Source: an uncultured Agathobacter sp. (GTDB lineage: Bacteria > Bacillota > Clostridia > Lachnospirales > Lachnospiraceae). Taken from it: DNA of 33,552 nt. Numbering within the stretch: the stretch's first letter is position 1; each line of letters starts with the position of its first letter. The notes under the pieces were generated by a model. The model was not told the origin of the DNA and made no database searches. It worked only from the letters and a program-made list of their open reading frames with translations. Below, piece after piece: positions 15,165 through 22,783 of the stretch. A program made the translations under genes and the position numbers. The stretch lies in the NCBI GenBank assembly GCA_934359755.1, contig CAKRLV010000023.1, positions 1-33,552 of the forward strand, written 5' to 3'.

Positions 15165-16351
15165 AATATTCCTGTTCCAATCACAAATTCTATAACTATT
15201 CCTGCAACCACCCAGATTAGGATTACAGAATCACTGCCTCCAAATAATGACTGCTGCAAATACCTGTTCCAAAGTGTAACAGGCATCATTTTACCCGCCA
15301 TCTGAATACATTTCGGATAATACGCAAGTGGCACGATTAGTCCTGAGCCAAGCACCATAAACAAATCTATAGCGAGCATGACACCGCCTGCATATGTACT
15401 TTCCCCTATTATTGCATAAATAAGATGAATGAATACAGCTATGGATAACGCTACAGGAAGCAATAAAAACGCTCCGCCAATTCCGGCCTCAAGAAAATAG
15501 AAGCCTGTTACCGTGCTTATTGAATATGTAATCATGTACAATATAAGCATTATCAGCCACATTATTAATGTTAATATTCCGACTTTTGCAAGAGACTGCA
15601 TAGGCACACTCAGTCCGTAAACTTTCAGCTTCTGCAGCAAAGACAAATTTTCCTTTTTGTACATATGTGAAAAATTGATAGTGAGCAATAGGCTTACAAT
15701 AATTATCAATGTTGTAAAATAGTACTGATACAAATCTGCCTCACCTGTTGCAGATATAACCTTTTTATCAAATGTTGAATTGCGCGCAAGAATCGCCATG
15801 GCATATATTATTGCTACCTCATCACCAACATTATGCTTTACACACTCGCTGCTGTATTCACGCGATATATCAATCGCAGAATACACTCCCGACTGTGATA
15901 CCTGAAGCAGATTGACTGCATCCTGTAACAGTTCGAGGAATACTGATGTATTAAGTGAAACATGGTCTGGAATAAAAATTGATACTGGAGTATTAACCCC
16001 AGTATCAATATCTTCATAAAAATCAGGTTCAAGCATAATTATCGCCTTTATCCTGCCTTCTTTTAATTCTTCCTTTGCGGCATCAAGCTCATTAAAATAT
16101 TTAATGTCGCACACACTCTTTACGCTTTCTGTTGATAGTAGAAAATCAAGCGCCCACTTGGAATCATTCTTCTCCTCTGGCAAAACGATTGCTACATCTA
16201 TTGTCTTAAATACGCCTGATTTCATCAGCAACATACTGCTCCCAACAATTGCAGCTATTATCGCTGCAACTACCAAAAGCATGCTTATTACTGATTTTCT
16301 TATTACTTTTATGCAATTCTTAAACTCTAGGCCAAAATAGTTTAAAAACAT
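15149..16351 (-). CDS. ABC-2 type permease, first subunit
   Basis: The 400-aa product has an N-terminal helix (about 19-43), an extracytoplasmic domain (about 45-215) that includes the ABC-2 type stretch AAKEELKEGRIKAIIMLEPDF, and six helices at the C-terminus with LGSGLIVPLAYYPKCIQ, the usual conserved element before the last helices. Its ATG directly abuts the stop codon of the FDPMTGQP protein gene, and its 3' end overlaps the next permease gene. Together with the ATPase it should form an exporter; the cargo is not evident. Confidence 0.87.
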   Translation of the reverse strand: MFLNYFGLEFKNCIKVIRKSVISMLLVVAAIIAAIVGSSMLLMKSGVFKTIDVAIVLPEEKNDSKWALDFLLSTESVKSVCDIKYFNELDAAKEELKEGRIKAIIMLEPDFYEDIDTGVNTPVSIFIPDHVSLNTSVFLELLQDAVNLLQVSQSGVYSAIDISREYSSECVKHNVGDEVAIIYAMAILARNSTFDKKVISATGEADLYQYYFTTLIIIVSLLLTINFSHMYKKENLSLLQKLKVYGLSVPMQSLAKVGILTLIMWLIMLILYMITYSISTVTGFYFLEAGIGGAFLLLPVALSIAVFIHLIYAIIGESTYAGGVMLAIDLFMVLGSGLIVPLAYYPKCIQMAGKMMPVTLWNRYLQQSLFGGSDSVILIWVVAGIVIEFVIGTGILCRKK

Positions 16352-17914
16352 TTAATACATACCACCAATAAACTGACTCAATTCCGGATTACTTGAAACA
16401 GCATCCATTGCCATATTCTGTATATCGTCCTCAGACGCATTACCTAAATCAAATGTATTTTCAGCCATAGGCTTAACAACCTTAGCCCCCTTTGAGATAG
16501 TTACAGTTCCATTTATTCCATACAGATTGTCAAGTGTAAATGAAAATTCATTCTTACTCTTCTTGATTGTACCTGTCATAGCTACCTCATCTGCCGAAAA
16601 AGCAATGTTTCCTGTTTTGTTATCATATGTAAGAGAACAAGCTGTATAACCATCTGATTTTACTTCGTAGCTCTCCTCGGAACCATTATTGCTTCCAACT
16701 AACTGACAAACCGATTTTCCATCAGCAAGTATCTCAAGATTCTGCCATCTTGCTTTTCCACCGTGGAAAATAATCTCTGCATCATTAGAAGATTTGTTGC
16801 TCTTTACATTTATAGATGCAAGCTTGTTCTTATAAATATATACTGTCAAATATATATCTGACATGTCATCAATTGCCTCATATAGTTCATCAAAATCATA
16901 ATCGACATCTGCGCCTTTATAAGTATTGTTCTTCATATCATCGACAAATTTCTTCATAGTATTAGTATCGATATATGTAACATATCCAGCGCATAATCTG
17001 CTCTTATCATCTATAGTAATCTCTTTAGCATCTACTTTTTCAAACTTCAGATCTCTGAAATCCTCAAGTAAAGCTTCAGTAAGCTTGCCGGCATCTGTAT
17101 CCTTAAGATTTCCAGAATTACCAAGCTGCTGTAATGAATAGTTAAATTCATCAATCTCACTCTGTGGCATTGATTGCATGAGATATCCTGTGTTTGTCTT
17201 TTTAGAGTCATACTCGAATAAATAATTACTTACGAGAGATGTGTATGCATCTACTTTTCCATCTGCAAGAAATATGTCAAAATCGATATTTGGATAACTT
17301 CCAATTGTCACATTTCCCTTTAACTGCTGCGATTTTTTTTCTACCAGATATGAACAATCAATCGTGTTTGTGCCATATCCACCGTTTACTGCCACGGTAT
17401 ATTTTCCAGAGTTCAAAATATCACTAACATCAACTGCTTTTGTAAGTTCTGTCTTGTCTTCGAATGTATTGTATGTAGCAAGAATAATCTTGTCATTTGG
17501 ACTTAAGAAGATTCCTGATTTAGCTAATACTGCTATGGTAACTACAACTACTAAAACCGCGGCTACAATTCCACCTATAATAAATGGTGCTTTTTTCTTC
17601 TTTTTCTTGACTGGTGCCGCCTGTGACTGTACTGGCTGACCTGTCATTGGATCAAATGCCATCTGTGGCTGCTGTGGTGCCTGCTGTACTGGTTGTGCCT
17701 GCTGTACTGGCTGACCTGTCATTGGGTCAAATGCCATCTGTGGCTGTTGTGGTGCCTGTGGCTGTACTGGCTGCACTGGTTGTGGTATTGGCTGCGGTTG
17801 TACCGGCTGTGCCTGCTGTACTGGCTGACCTGTCATTGGGTCGAACCGCATCTGTGGCTGCTGCTCCTTTTGTTCAATTGGTTGTCCTGTCATTGGATCA
17901 AATCTTTTTTCCAT
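16352..17914 (-). CDS. Membrane protein with four FDPMTGQP repeats
   Basis: The 520-aa product begins with a cytoplasmic region carrying the octapeptide FDPMTGQP four times (residues about 5-12, 24-31, 62-69, 87-94) in a Q/P/V-rich linker. A lysine run (103-108), a single membrane helix (about 109-132) and a large extracytoplasmic domain (about 135-520) follow. The outside domain looks beta-rich (NSGKYTVAVNGGYG, DVDYDFDELYEAIDDM, repeated short strands with K-S-N) and I cannot assign it. The start overlaps the ABC ATPase gene by 17 bases and the stop abuts the permease gene, so it belongs to that transporter unit. The repeats look like docking motifs for a cytoplasmic partner; that is inference. 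Confidence 0.8.
   Translation of the reverse strand: MEKRFDPMTGQPIEQKEQQPQMRFDPMTGQPVQQAQPVQPQPIPQPVQPVQPQAPQQPQMAFDPMTGQPVQQAQPVQQAPQQPQMAFDPMTGQPVQSQAAPVKKKKKKAPFIIGGIVAAVLVVVVTIAVLAKSGIFLSPNDKIILATYNTFEDKTELTKAVDVSDILNSGKYTVAVNGGYGTNTIDCSYLVEKKSQQLKGNVTIGSYPNIDFDIFLADGKVDAYTSLVSNYLFEYDSKKTNTGYLMQSMPQSEIDEFNYSLQQLGNSGNLKDTDAGKLTEALLEDFRDLKFEKVDAKEITIDDKSRLCAGYVTYIDTNTMKKFVDDMKNNTYKGADVDYDFDELYEAIDDMSDIYLTVYIYKNKLASINVKSNKSSNDAEIIFHGGKARWQNLEILADGKSVCQLVGSNNGSEESYEVKSDGYTACSLTYDNKTGNIAFSADEVAMTGTIKKSKNEFSFTLDNLYGINGTVTISKGAKVVKPMAENTFDLGNASEDDIQNMAMDAVSSNPELSQFIGGMY
17630..17905 (-). repeat. Imperfect DNA repeats encoding FDPMTGQP and Q/P-rich linkers
   Basis: Four near-identical blocks built around the complement of GGTTGACCTGTCATTGG-like sequence (for example 17635-17670, 17708-17745, 17821-17852, 17881-17905) encode the octapeptide repeats, separated by GGCTGTACTGG-type linker repeats of varying length. 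Slippage or recombination here would change repeat number in frame. Confidence 0.7.
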
Positions 17915-18572
17915 TTTCTAACTCCTTTACTATTACTGATATATCATTAATTTTGCCTATATCCTTAATTGTTCCATTTGCCATAAATATACATCTGTCG
18001 GCATCTAAAATCTCGGCCTCATCATGTGATGTCATGATAGCAATTCCATTCATATTGCAATAATTTGAAATCCACTGCATGATACTGTTTTTATAATATA
18101 AATCAAGCGCTGTGGTAGGTTCATCTAATAAAAGAACCGGCGGCCAATGTAACAGCGCACATGCAATACTAAGTCTGCGCTTCATTCCGCCAGATAGTTC
18201 TTTAACCGGCTTCCTTAGGATATCACCCAGTTCAAACTGCTCTATAACCATATCCCTTATCTTTTCATCCTTGCCCTTCCAAAGCAAAAGGTTATCCTTT
18301 ACAGACAATTCCTCCATAAGTGGATTATCCTGTGGTACATATCCACAGTACTTTGCAAATATACCCTTTTTAGTTCTTGTATCATTCCCGAAATAGCTTA
18401 TACTTCCACTGTCAGCTTTCATAACACCAGCCATTATTTTCATGAGTGTAGACTTTCCACATCCATTCTGACCGACTATTACTATTTTCTCACCGCATTT
18501 TGCCTGAAAACTTATATCTTTCAACACATGATTTCTTCCATATGTCTTCTTGATTCTACATACATCTATCAT
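17898..18572 (-). CDS. ABC transporter ATP-binding protein
   Basis: The 224-aa protein is a complete ABC ATPase that powers the adjacent permeases. Walker A is GQNGCGKST (about 34-42), Q-loop YVPQDN, signature LSGGMKRR (about 121-128), Walker B VLLLDEPT (about 145-152), H-loop SHDE (about 181-184). The short form without extra domains fits ABC-2 exporters (NatA/CcmA type). It starts 5 bases after the stop of the 56-aa gene without a strong site of its own, so it is probably translated by coupling. Its 3' end overlaps the FDPMTGQP protein gene by 17 bases. Confidence 0.95.
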   Translation of the reverse strand: MIDVCRIKKTYGRNHVLKDISFQAKCGEKIVIVGQNGCGKSTLMKIMAGVMKADSGSISYFGNDTRTKKGIFAKYCGYVPQDNPLMEELSVKDNLLLWKGKDEKIRDMVIEQFELGDILRKPVKELSGGMKRRLSIACALLHWPPVLLLDEPTTALDLYYKNSIMQWISNYCNMNGIAIMTSHDEAEILDADRCIFMANGTIKDIGKINDISVIVKELENGKKI

Positions 18573-18577
18573 AAATA

Positions 18578-18748
18578 CTATCTAACAGCCTTTATCTGTT
18601 CTTCTATCGCTTTCAAAGTCATCTCTGCATCAATATGGCAAAGCCCCCCATTGTGAATCTGAAGTGACCGAATCCCTGTCGCATCTGCAAGCGACTCATT
18701 GTATCCAAACACACTTTCATTTATCTGTATAGTTTGTACTTTAGACAT
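18578..18748 (-). CDS. 56-aa small protein between the 83-aa gene and the ABC ATPase
   Basis: This small gene encodes a soluble 56-aa product starting MSKVQTIQINESVFGYNESL and ending in a helical stretch (AEMTLKAIEEQIKAVR). Its ATG overlaps the TAA of the 83-aa gene by one base (TAATG), the classic coupling arrangement, and GGGGGAAGAG precedes it. The stop lies five bases before the ABC ATPase start. It contains one cysteine and a GG pair in the middle, but no signal peptide, membrane helix or known domain. The tight packing is the main evidence that it is real. Confidence 0.7.
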   Translation of the reverse strand: MSKVQTIQINESVFGYNESLADATGIRSLQIHNGGLCHIDAEMTLKAIEEQIKAVR

Positions 18749-18999
18749 TAATTCTCTTCCCCCATAGCAAAAGTAGAATTGTATTTCTTCGCTATCATAT
18801 TACAGAGGCGCGCTACATATTGAAGATTCATCATATACCTGACCTCTGGCGTCGGAAAACATGCAATATTTGCAGAAGCCGACTTATCAGATGCTTCGTA
18901 TTTATTAATTTCAATAAGTAGCTCTTCGCGCAGCTTAACCAATTCCTCATATGAATCATCCTGATGTTCATTCGCAAATGCATTTGGACTTACCATCAT
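18748..18999 (-). CDS. 83-aa small helical protein upstream of the ABC unit
   Basis: The product appears soluble with two predicted helices (about 17-39, SYEELVKLREELL and on; about 51-75, PTPEVRYMMNLQYVARLCNM and on) joined by a loop with an FPTPE turn, a helical-hairpin outline. It has no W-x-G motif, so it is not a standard WXG100 protein. The start is the ATG at 18997-18999, eight bases after GGGAGG; a GTG three codons earlier touches that site. It begins 18 bases after the metY stop and is coupled to the 56-aa gene by TAATG. Not recognised otherwise. Confidence 0.75.
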   Translation of the reverse strand: MMVSPNAFANEHQDDSYEELVKLREELLIEINKYEASDKSASANIACFPTPEVRYMMNLQYVARLCNMIAKKYNSTFAMGEEN

Positions 19000-19017
19000 G
19001 ACCTTCACCTCCCGAAA

Positions 19018-20301
19018 TTATATCTGTTCAAGAGCCTGTGCAATGTCCGCTACAAGATCATCTTTGTCCTCAAGTCCACATGAAATACGAACTAGTCCTG
19101 CTGGAACTCCTGCTTCTTTAAGCTGCTCCTCTGACATCTGGCGATGTGTAGATGTAGCTGGATTCAGGCAGCATGTTCTTGCATCTGCAACATGTGTCTC
19201 TATTGAAGCAAGCTTTAAATTCTTGAGGAACTTCTCTGCCGATGCCCGACCTCCTGCAAGTTCAAACGATACAACACCGCATCCGCCATTTGGCATATAC
19301 TTCTTTGAAATCTCATAATATGGATCTGACTCAAGGCCCGGATAATTAACCTTAATTACCTTGTCAGATTTCTCCAAAAACTGTGCGACAGCAAGTCCAT
19401 TCTCTACATGACGAGGCATACGCACATGAAGTGATTCCAATCCCAGATTTAAAATAAAAGCATTCTGTGGTGACTGAATACATCCAAAGTCACGCATAAG
19501 CTGTGATGTACATTTTGAAATAAATGCACCTTCTTTTCCGAATTTCTCTGCATATGTAATTCCATGATAAGACTCATCTGGTGTGCAAAGTCCTGGGAAC
19601 TTATCAGCATGTGCCATCCAGTCAAATTTGCCTGAATCAACAATAGCTCCGCCTACAGTTGCGCCATGTCCGTCCATATATTTGGTTGTAGAATGTGTAA
19701 CAATATCTGCTCCCCATTCAAATGGTCTGCAATTAACCGGTGTAGGGAATGTATTGTCCACAATAAGTGGCACTCCGTGTGCATGAGCCACTTTTGCAAA
19801 CAGCTCAATATCTAATACTGTAAGAGCCGGATTTGCAATTGTCTCTCCAAACATTGCTCTTGTATTTTCCTTGAAAGCGGCATTCAACTCTTCCTCTGTA
19901 CTGTCTGGCGATACGAATGTGACATCAATTCCCATCTTCGCCATTGTCACAGAAATAAGATTAAATGTTCCTCCATAAATTGAAGATGATGCAACTATGT
20001 GGCTTCCGGCTTCACATATATTAAATAAGGCAAAGAAATTAGCCGCCTGACCTGATGATGTTAGCATTGCTGCTGTACCACCTTCAAGTTCTGCTATCTT
20101 TGCTGCTACATGGTCATTTGTAGGATTCTGCAGTCTTGTGTAAAAATAGCCGCTCGCCTCCAGGTCAAATAACTTGCCCATCTCTTCGCTTGTATCATAT
20201 TTGAATGTAGTAGACTGTATTATAGGGATTTGTCTTGGTTCTCCATTCCCTGGTGTATATCCAGCCTGCACACATTTTGTATTAATATTGTAATTACTCA
20301 T
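19018..20301 (-). CDS. metY: O-acetylhomoserine sulfhydrylase (PLP enzyme)
   Basis: The 427-aa protein belongs to the cystathionine gamma-synthase family of PLP enzymes and most resembles O-acetylhomoserine aminocarboxypropyltransferase, which makes homocysteine from O-acetylhomoserine and sulfide. Visible: YTRLQNPT (about 54-61), SSGQAANFF, the cofactor-contacting D182 in VDNTF, the PLP lysine K207 in HSTTKYMDGHG, and the C-terminal SCGLED. The start is the ATG at 20299-20301 after AAAGGAGAAG; the longer frame to 20412 extends back past the promoter into the fic gene. No T-box or S-box leader was seen. Substrate choice against cystathionine enzymes is by similarity only. Confidence 0.93.
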   Translation of the reverse strand: MSNYNINTKCVQAGYTPGNGEPRQIPIIQSTTFKYDTSEEMGKLFDLEASGYFYTRLQNPTNDHVAAKIAELEGGTAAMLTSSGQAANFFALFNICEAGSHIVASSSIYGGTFNLISVTMAKMGIDVTFVSPDSTEEELNAAFKENTRAMFGETIANPALTVLDIELFAKVAHAHGVPLIVDNTFPTPVNCRPFEWGADIVTHSTTKYMDGHGATVGGAIVDSGKFDWMAHADKFPGLCTPDESYHGITYAEKFGKEGAFISKCTSQLMRDFGCIQSPQNAFILNLGLESLHVRMPRHVENGLAVAQFLEKSDKVIKVNYPGLESDPYYEISKKYMPNGGCGVVSFELAGGRASAEKFLKNLKLASIETHVADARTCCLNPATSTHRQMSEEQLKEAGVPAGLVRISCGLEDKDDLVADIAQALEQI

Positions 20302-20338
20302 AATCTTCTCCTTTGCTATTACGCATAATGTCTTATTA

Positions 20339-20371
20339 ATTATAAGAGTTTTATGCAATAACTGCAATAAC
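20339..20371 (-). promoter_or_regulatory. Promoter of metY with a 9-bp tandem repeat over the -35 box
   Basis: A perfect TATAAT (20339-20344) lies 17 bases from TTGCAG (20362-20367) on the minus strand. TGCAATAAC occurs twice in tandem (20354-20362 and 20363-20371) across the spacer and -35 box, a possible binding site for a regulator that compensates for the weak -35. Confidence 0.55.
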
Positions 20372-20389
20372 TTATTATTTGGCAACTCA

Positions 20390-21442
20390 TCATTTTGCAT
20401 CACCCCGAACATAAAATGTAGCCCTACCAGCTCCCTTTTTTATAAGAACGCCCTCTTCTACTAATTGTTTCAAAGCGAGTTCCACTGATTTTGTTCCTAT
20501 TGAAGGACACAATTCTGTAATATCGTTTTTACTCATTTTTCCAATTTTACTATACACTGCCCGCCTTACAATTTCTTTTGCAGGAATCTTTTCATTTACA
20601 AGCTCTATCCTTTCCTCAAAGTCTCTGTATGCAGCAAGTATAATTCTGAGCATATATTTTATAAAAGGGGTCACATCTTCCTTATTCTCATGCCAGCCTT
20701 CCTGACATTCTTCCAAAGCTTTGTAATATAAGTCTTTGTTCTTCGCAATCTTATTTTCAATAGAGACATATTTGCCAACAACATATCCACTTCTATATAA
20801 AAGTAATGCTGTAAGCAAACGGCTCATCCTTCCATTTCCATCACTGAACGGATGTATGCAAAGAAAATCATGGATATAAACAGGAATAAGTAAAAGTACA
20901 TCCAATTCATCATTTGCAACTATTTTATTATAATTCTCACAAATAGAATCTATCGCAGCTGGTGTCTCATACGGTGCAAGTGGTGTAAAAAGAACATACT
21001 CTTTTCCTATCTCGTCCGTAGCTGCAATTACATTTTGTGTTGTCTTAAAATGACCACCTATACTTTTTTCTGTATACTTATATAAATCACGGTGTAACTG
21101 TAAAATATAATTTGCTCTTATTGGAATATACTCATAATTCTCATGAATCGTGTTAAGAACATCCCTGTATCCAAGAATTTCTTGTTCATCACGATTTTTC
21201 GGTGTTGTCTTTTCCTCGCATAACTGCTTCAATCTGGTACTGGTCGTTCTTATTCCTTCGATAGCATTCGATGCCTCCGTACTTTGACGCTTTGCTATTT
21301 CTATAAGCTTATCCAGCTCTTCAGGCTTCTGCTTAAGATACACTTCCTGTCTGCCCTTATATTCATGAATCTGTGCAACAAGTGAAATTATCTCACTATC
21401 CCACTTTTTTTCTTTTAATAGTGAATAATCGAATGTTCTCAT
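20390..21442 (-). CDS. Fic domain protein (AMP-transferase type)
   Basis: The 350-aa protein carries the complete Fic motif HPFSDGNGR (about 197-205), with the catalytic histidine. An N-terminal inhibitory-helix motif SNAIEG (about 58-63, S/T-xxx-E-G/N) marks it as a self-inhibited class II Fic protein. A flap region lies near 145-160, and the C-terminal about 80 residues look like a winged helix (MSKNDITELCPSIGTKSVEL). Fic enzymes usually transfer AMP from ATP to a hydroxyl of a target protein. The start is the ATG at 21440-21442, seven bases after AGGAG. It closes a four-gene run with an ART-like protein, which suggests a protein-modification cassette. Confidence 0.93.
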   Translation of the reverse strand: MRTFDYSLLKEKKWDSEIISLVAQIHEYKGRQEVYLKQKPEELDKLIEIAKRQSTEASNAIEGIRTTSTRLKQLCEEKTTPKNRDEQEILGYRDVLNTIHENYEYIPIRANYILQLHRDLYKYTEKSIGGHFKTTQNVIAATDEIGKEYVLFTPLAPYETPAAIDSICENYNKIVANDELDVLLLIPVYIHDFLCIHPFSDGNGRMSRLLTALLLYRSGYVVGKYVSIENKIAKNKDLYYKALEECQEGWHENKEDVTPFIKYMLRIILAAYRDFEERIELVNEKIPAKEIVRRAVYSKIGKMSKNDITELCPSIGTKSVELALKQLVEEGVLIKKGAGRATFYVRGDAK

Positions 21443-21478
21443 GTCCAATCTCCTAAGATATCATTTATCTCCTAAATT

Positions 21479-21700
21479 TTAATGTATTTTAGGACATAAA
21501 TCAATTAGATTCTGTTCATTAACAGTAACTTCCACGATTCCATACTTATCTTCCGCGATAATTAAATGTTGAACGCTGTTCAAAGCATGTGGAACATACT
21601 CTTTAATCTGCTTTACTTCTACGTCCGATAAAAAAATGCAGGAACGTATAAAATTTATACATTCCTGCCATTTTAATATCATATCTAACCATTTATTCAT
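21479..21700 (-). CDS. Hypothetical 73-aa protein before fic
   Basis: The product reads as a small soluble alpha/beta protein (MNKWLDMILKWQECINFI, then EVKQIKEYVPHALNSVQHLI and a short strand-rich end). I do not recognise it. It lies 36 bases upstream of the Fic start and 45 bases after the 79-aa gene. No good ribosome binding site is visible before the ATG. It could be an accessory or antidote of either neighbouring modifier, but that rests on position only. Confidence 0.5.
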   Translation of the reverse strand: MNKWLDMILKWQECINFIRSCIFLSDVEVKQIKEYVPHALNSVQHLIIAEDKYGIVEVTVNEQNLIDLCPKIH

Positions 21701-21745
21701 AAAATATATTCATTTAGCTTTTGCGAACTTTTACTATTTCTATAC

Positions 21746-21985
21746 TCATTCAGCAACATCAACTTCATCATAATATCTATCAGCTATATATTCTGCCGAC
21801 TCTGCCCATAGTCCATTTTCGGTCTGCTGCAACGTCTTATACGTTTCTGACTTATAAAATTTTAATGCCGCCTCCTCAAAAGTGATATCATAATGTTTTT
21901 GCAACACCTTTAATACATCCCTAATTTGTATACAAACATTCATAGTAATATCTTTTCCATTAAAACTATATATCATTTCTGGCAT
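21746..21985 (-). CDS. 79-aa protein associated with the DUF3990 gene
   Basis: The product has a helical core (QIRDVLKVLQKHYDITFEEA) and the segment FYKSETYKTLQQTENGLWAE followed by SAEYIADRYYDE, a pattern that accompanies DUF3791/DUF3990 genes in Clostridia, as far as I recall. The ATG follows AAGGAGGA by eight bases and overlaps the end of the DUF3990 gene by 20 bases, so the two are coupled. A role as partner or antidote to the ART-like protein is plausible but unproven. Confidence 0.75.
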   Translation of the reverse strand: MPEMIYSFNGKDITMNVCIQIRDVLKVLQKHYDITFEEAALKFYKSETYKTLQQTENGLWAESAEYIADRYYDEVDVAE

Positions 21986-22667
21986 AAGAATTCCTCCTTA
22001 CCAACTGCAAATACTGTAATGCTTTCTCCGTGTGAAATGACACCTGATTATTTATTTTACTATATCTCAATCTATCTACAGCTTCTGATACTGTTAAAAT
22101 ATTTGCTATATATAACTGAACAGTCTCCATTGTATTGTCATCTGCAACCGGTCCAATTACAACATCATAATTATGCTGTAATCCCCCCTTACTTCTATTT
22201 TCTTTAATGAATTCCAGCCATTCCTCACTCAATGCATCAAATCTTTTCACTTTTAACATCGAATTTTCTTCAAACAAGTATTCATAAACAAAATACTTCT
22301 TCTTCTTTTCTCTTAATGATAACCTATATCCCCATTCCTCAGCCTGAGACTGTAAGATTGTAGTATAAAATCCTTTTCCAAAATCTCTTCTATTATGAGA
22401 TTTATTAAGATCTATATTGTCAAATTCATAGCAGCTTCCATGATAAACCACCAATTCCTTTGAACCTTCCGTAATAATTTTCTCCACATACTCTAATACT
22501 TCTTCAAAACTTACCTGATGAAGATATTCATGCTGAATCATTATCTTTTCAAAAACCTGATTTTCATGAAATAATTTTATCACATCATTACCTGAAACAT
22601 TATATTTTTGAGCATATGCCTCCATTGCCTGAACAGATAACATTTCACAATCTGTCTGCACACTCAT
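21966..22667 (-). CDS. DUF3791-DUF3990 fusion, ADP-ribosyltransferase-like
   Basis: The 233-aa protein joins a DUF3791-like N-terminus (about 10-66, LSVQAMEAYAQKYNVSGNDV to EEVLEYVEKI) to a DUF3990 domain (about 72-230). The latter shows VVYHGS (H76), DLNKS, DFGKGFYTT (Y101), QAEEWG, and a late acidic stretch GPVADDNTMETVQLY, an arrangement like the H-Y-E/D triad of diphtheria-toxin-type ADP-ribosyltransferases; DUF3990 has been placed in that superfamily. NAD+ would be the donor; the target is unknown. The start is ATG 22665-22667, seven bases after AGAGGTG. It heads a four-gene run that ends with a Fic gene. Confidence 0.85.
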   Translation of the reverse strand: MSVQTDCEMLSVQAMEAYAQKYNVSGNDVIKLFHENQVFEKIMIQHEYLHQVSFEEVLEYVEKIITEGSKELVVYHGSCYEFDNIDLNKSHNRRDFGKGFYTTILQSQAEEWGYRLSLREKKKKYFVYEYLFEENSMLKVKRFDALSEEWLEFIKENRSKGGLQHNYDVVIGPVADDNTMETVQLYIANILTVSEAVDRLRYSKINNQVSFHTEKALQYLQLVRRNSYARNDI

Positions 22668-22714
22668 ACTTTTCACCTCTATTTTATAAAATATCCGGTA
22701 TTTTCTATACATTT

Positions 22715-22744
22715 ATTATAAACGTATCATCTATAAATACGCAA
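22715..22744 (-). promoter_or_regulatory. Promoter of the DUF3990-fic operon
   Basis: TTGCGT (22739-22744), 18 bases, perfect TATAAT (22715-22720) on the minus strand, about 50 bases before the start codon. Confidence 0.5.
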
Positions 22745-22783
22745 TGAGATTTTTCAGCATAAATGACATACATATAAGATTTT

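Noticed and set aside
18578..18748. Double-glycine leader bacteriocin reading of the 56-aa protein (GG in the middle)
   Set aside because: The residues before GG do not match the usual leader pattern, and the neighbouring ABC ATPase has no C39 peptidase domain.
18748..18999. WXG100/type VII secretion reading of the 83-aa helical protein
   Set aside because: There is no W-x-G turn, and no EssC-type ATPase or other type VII component nearby.
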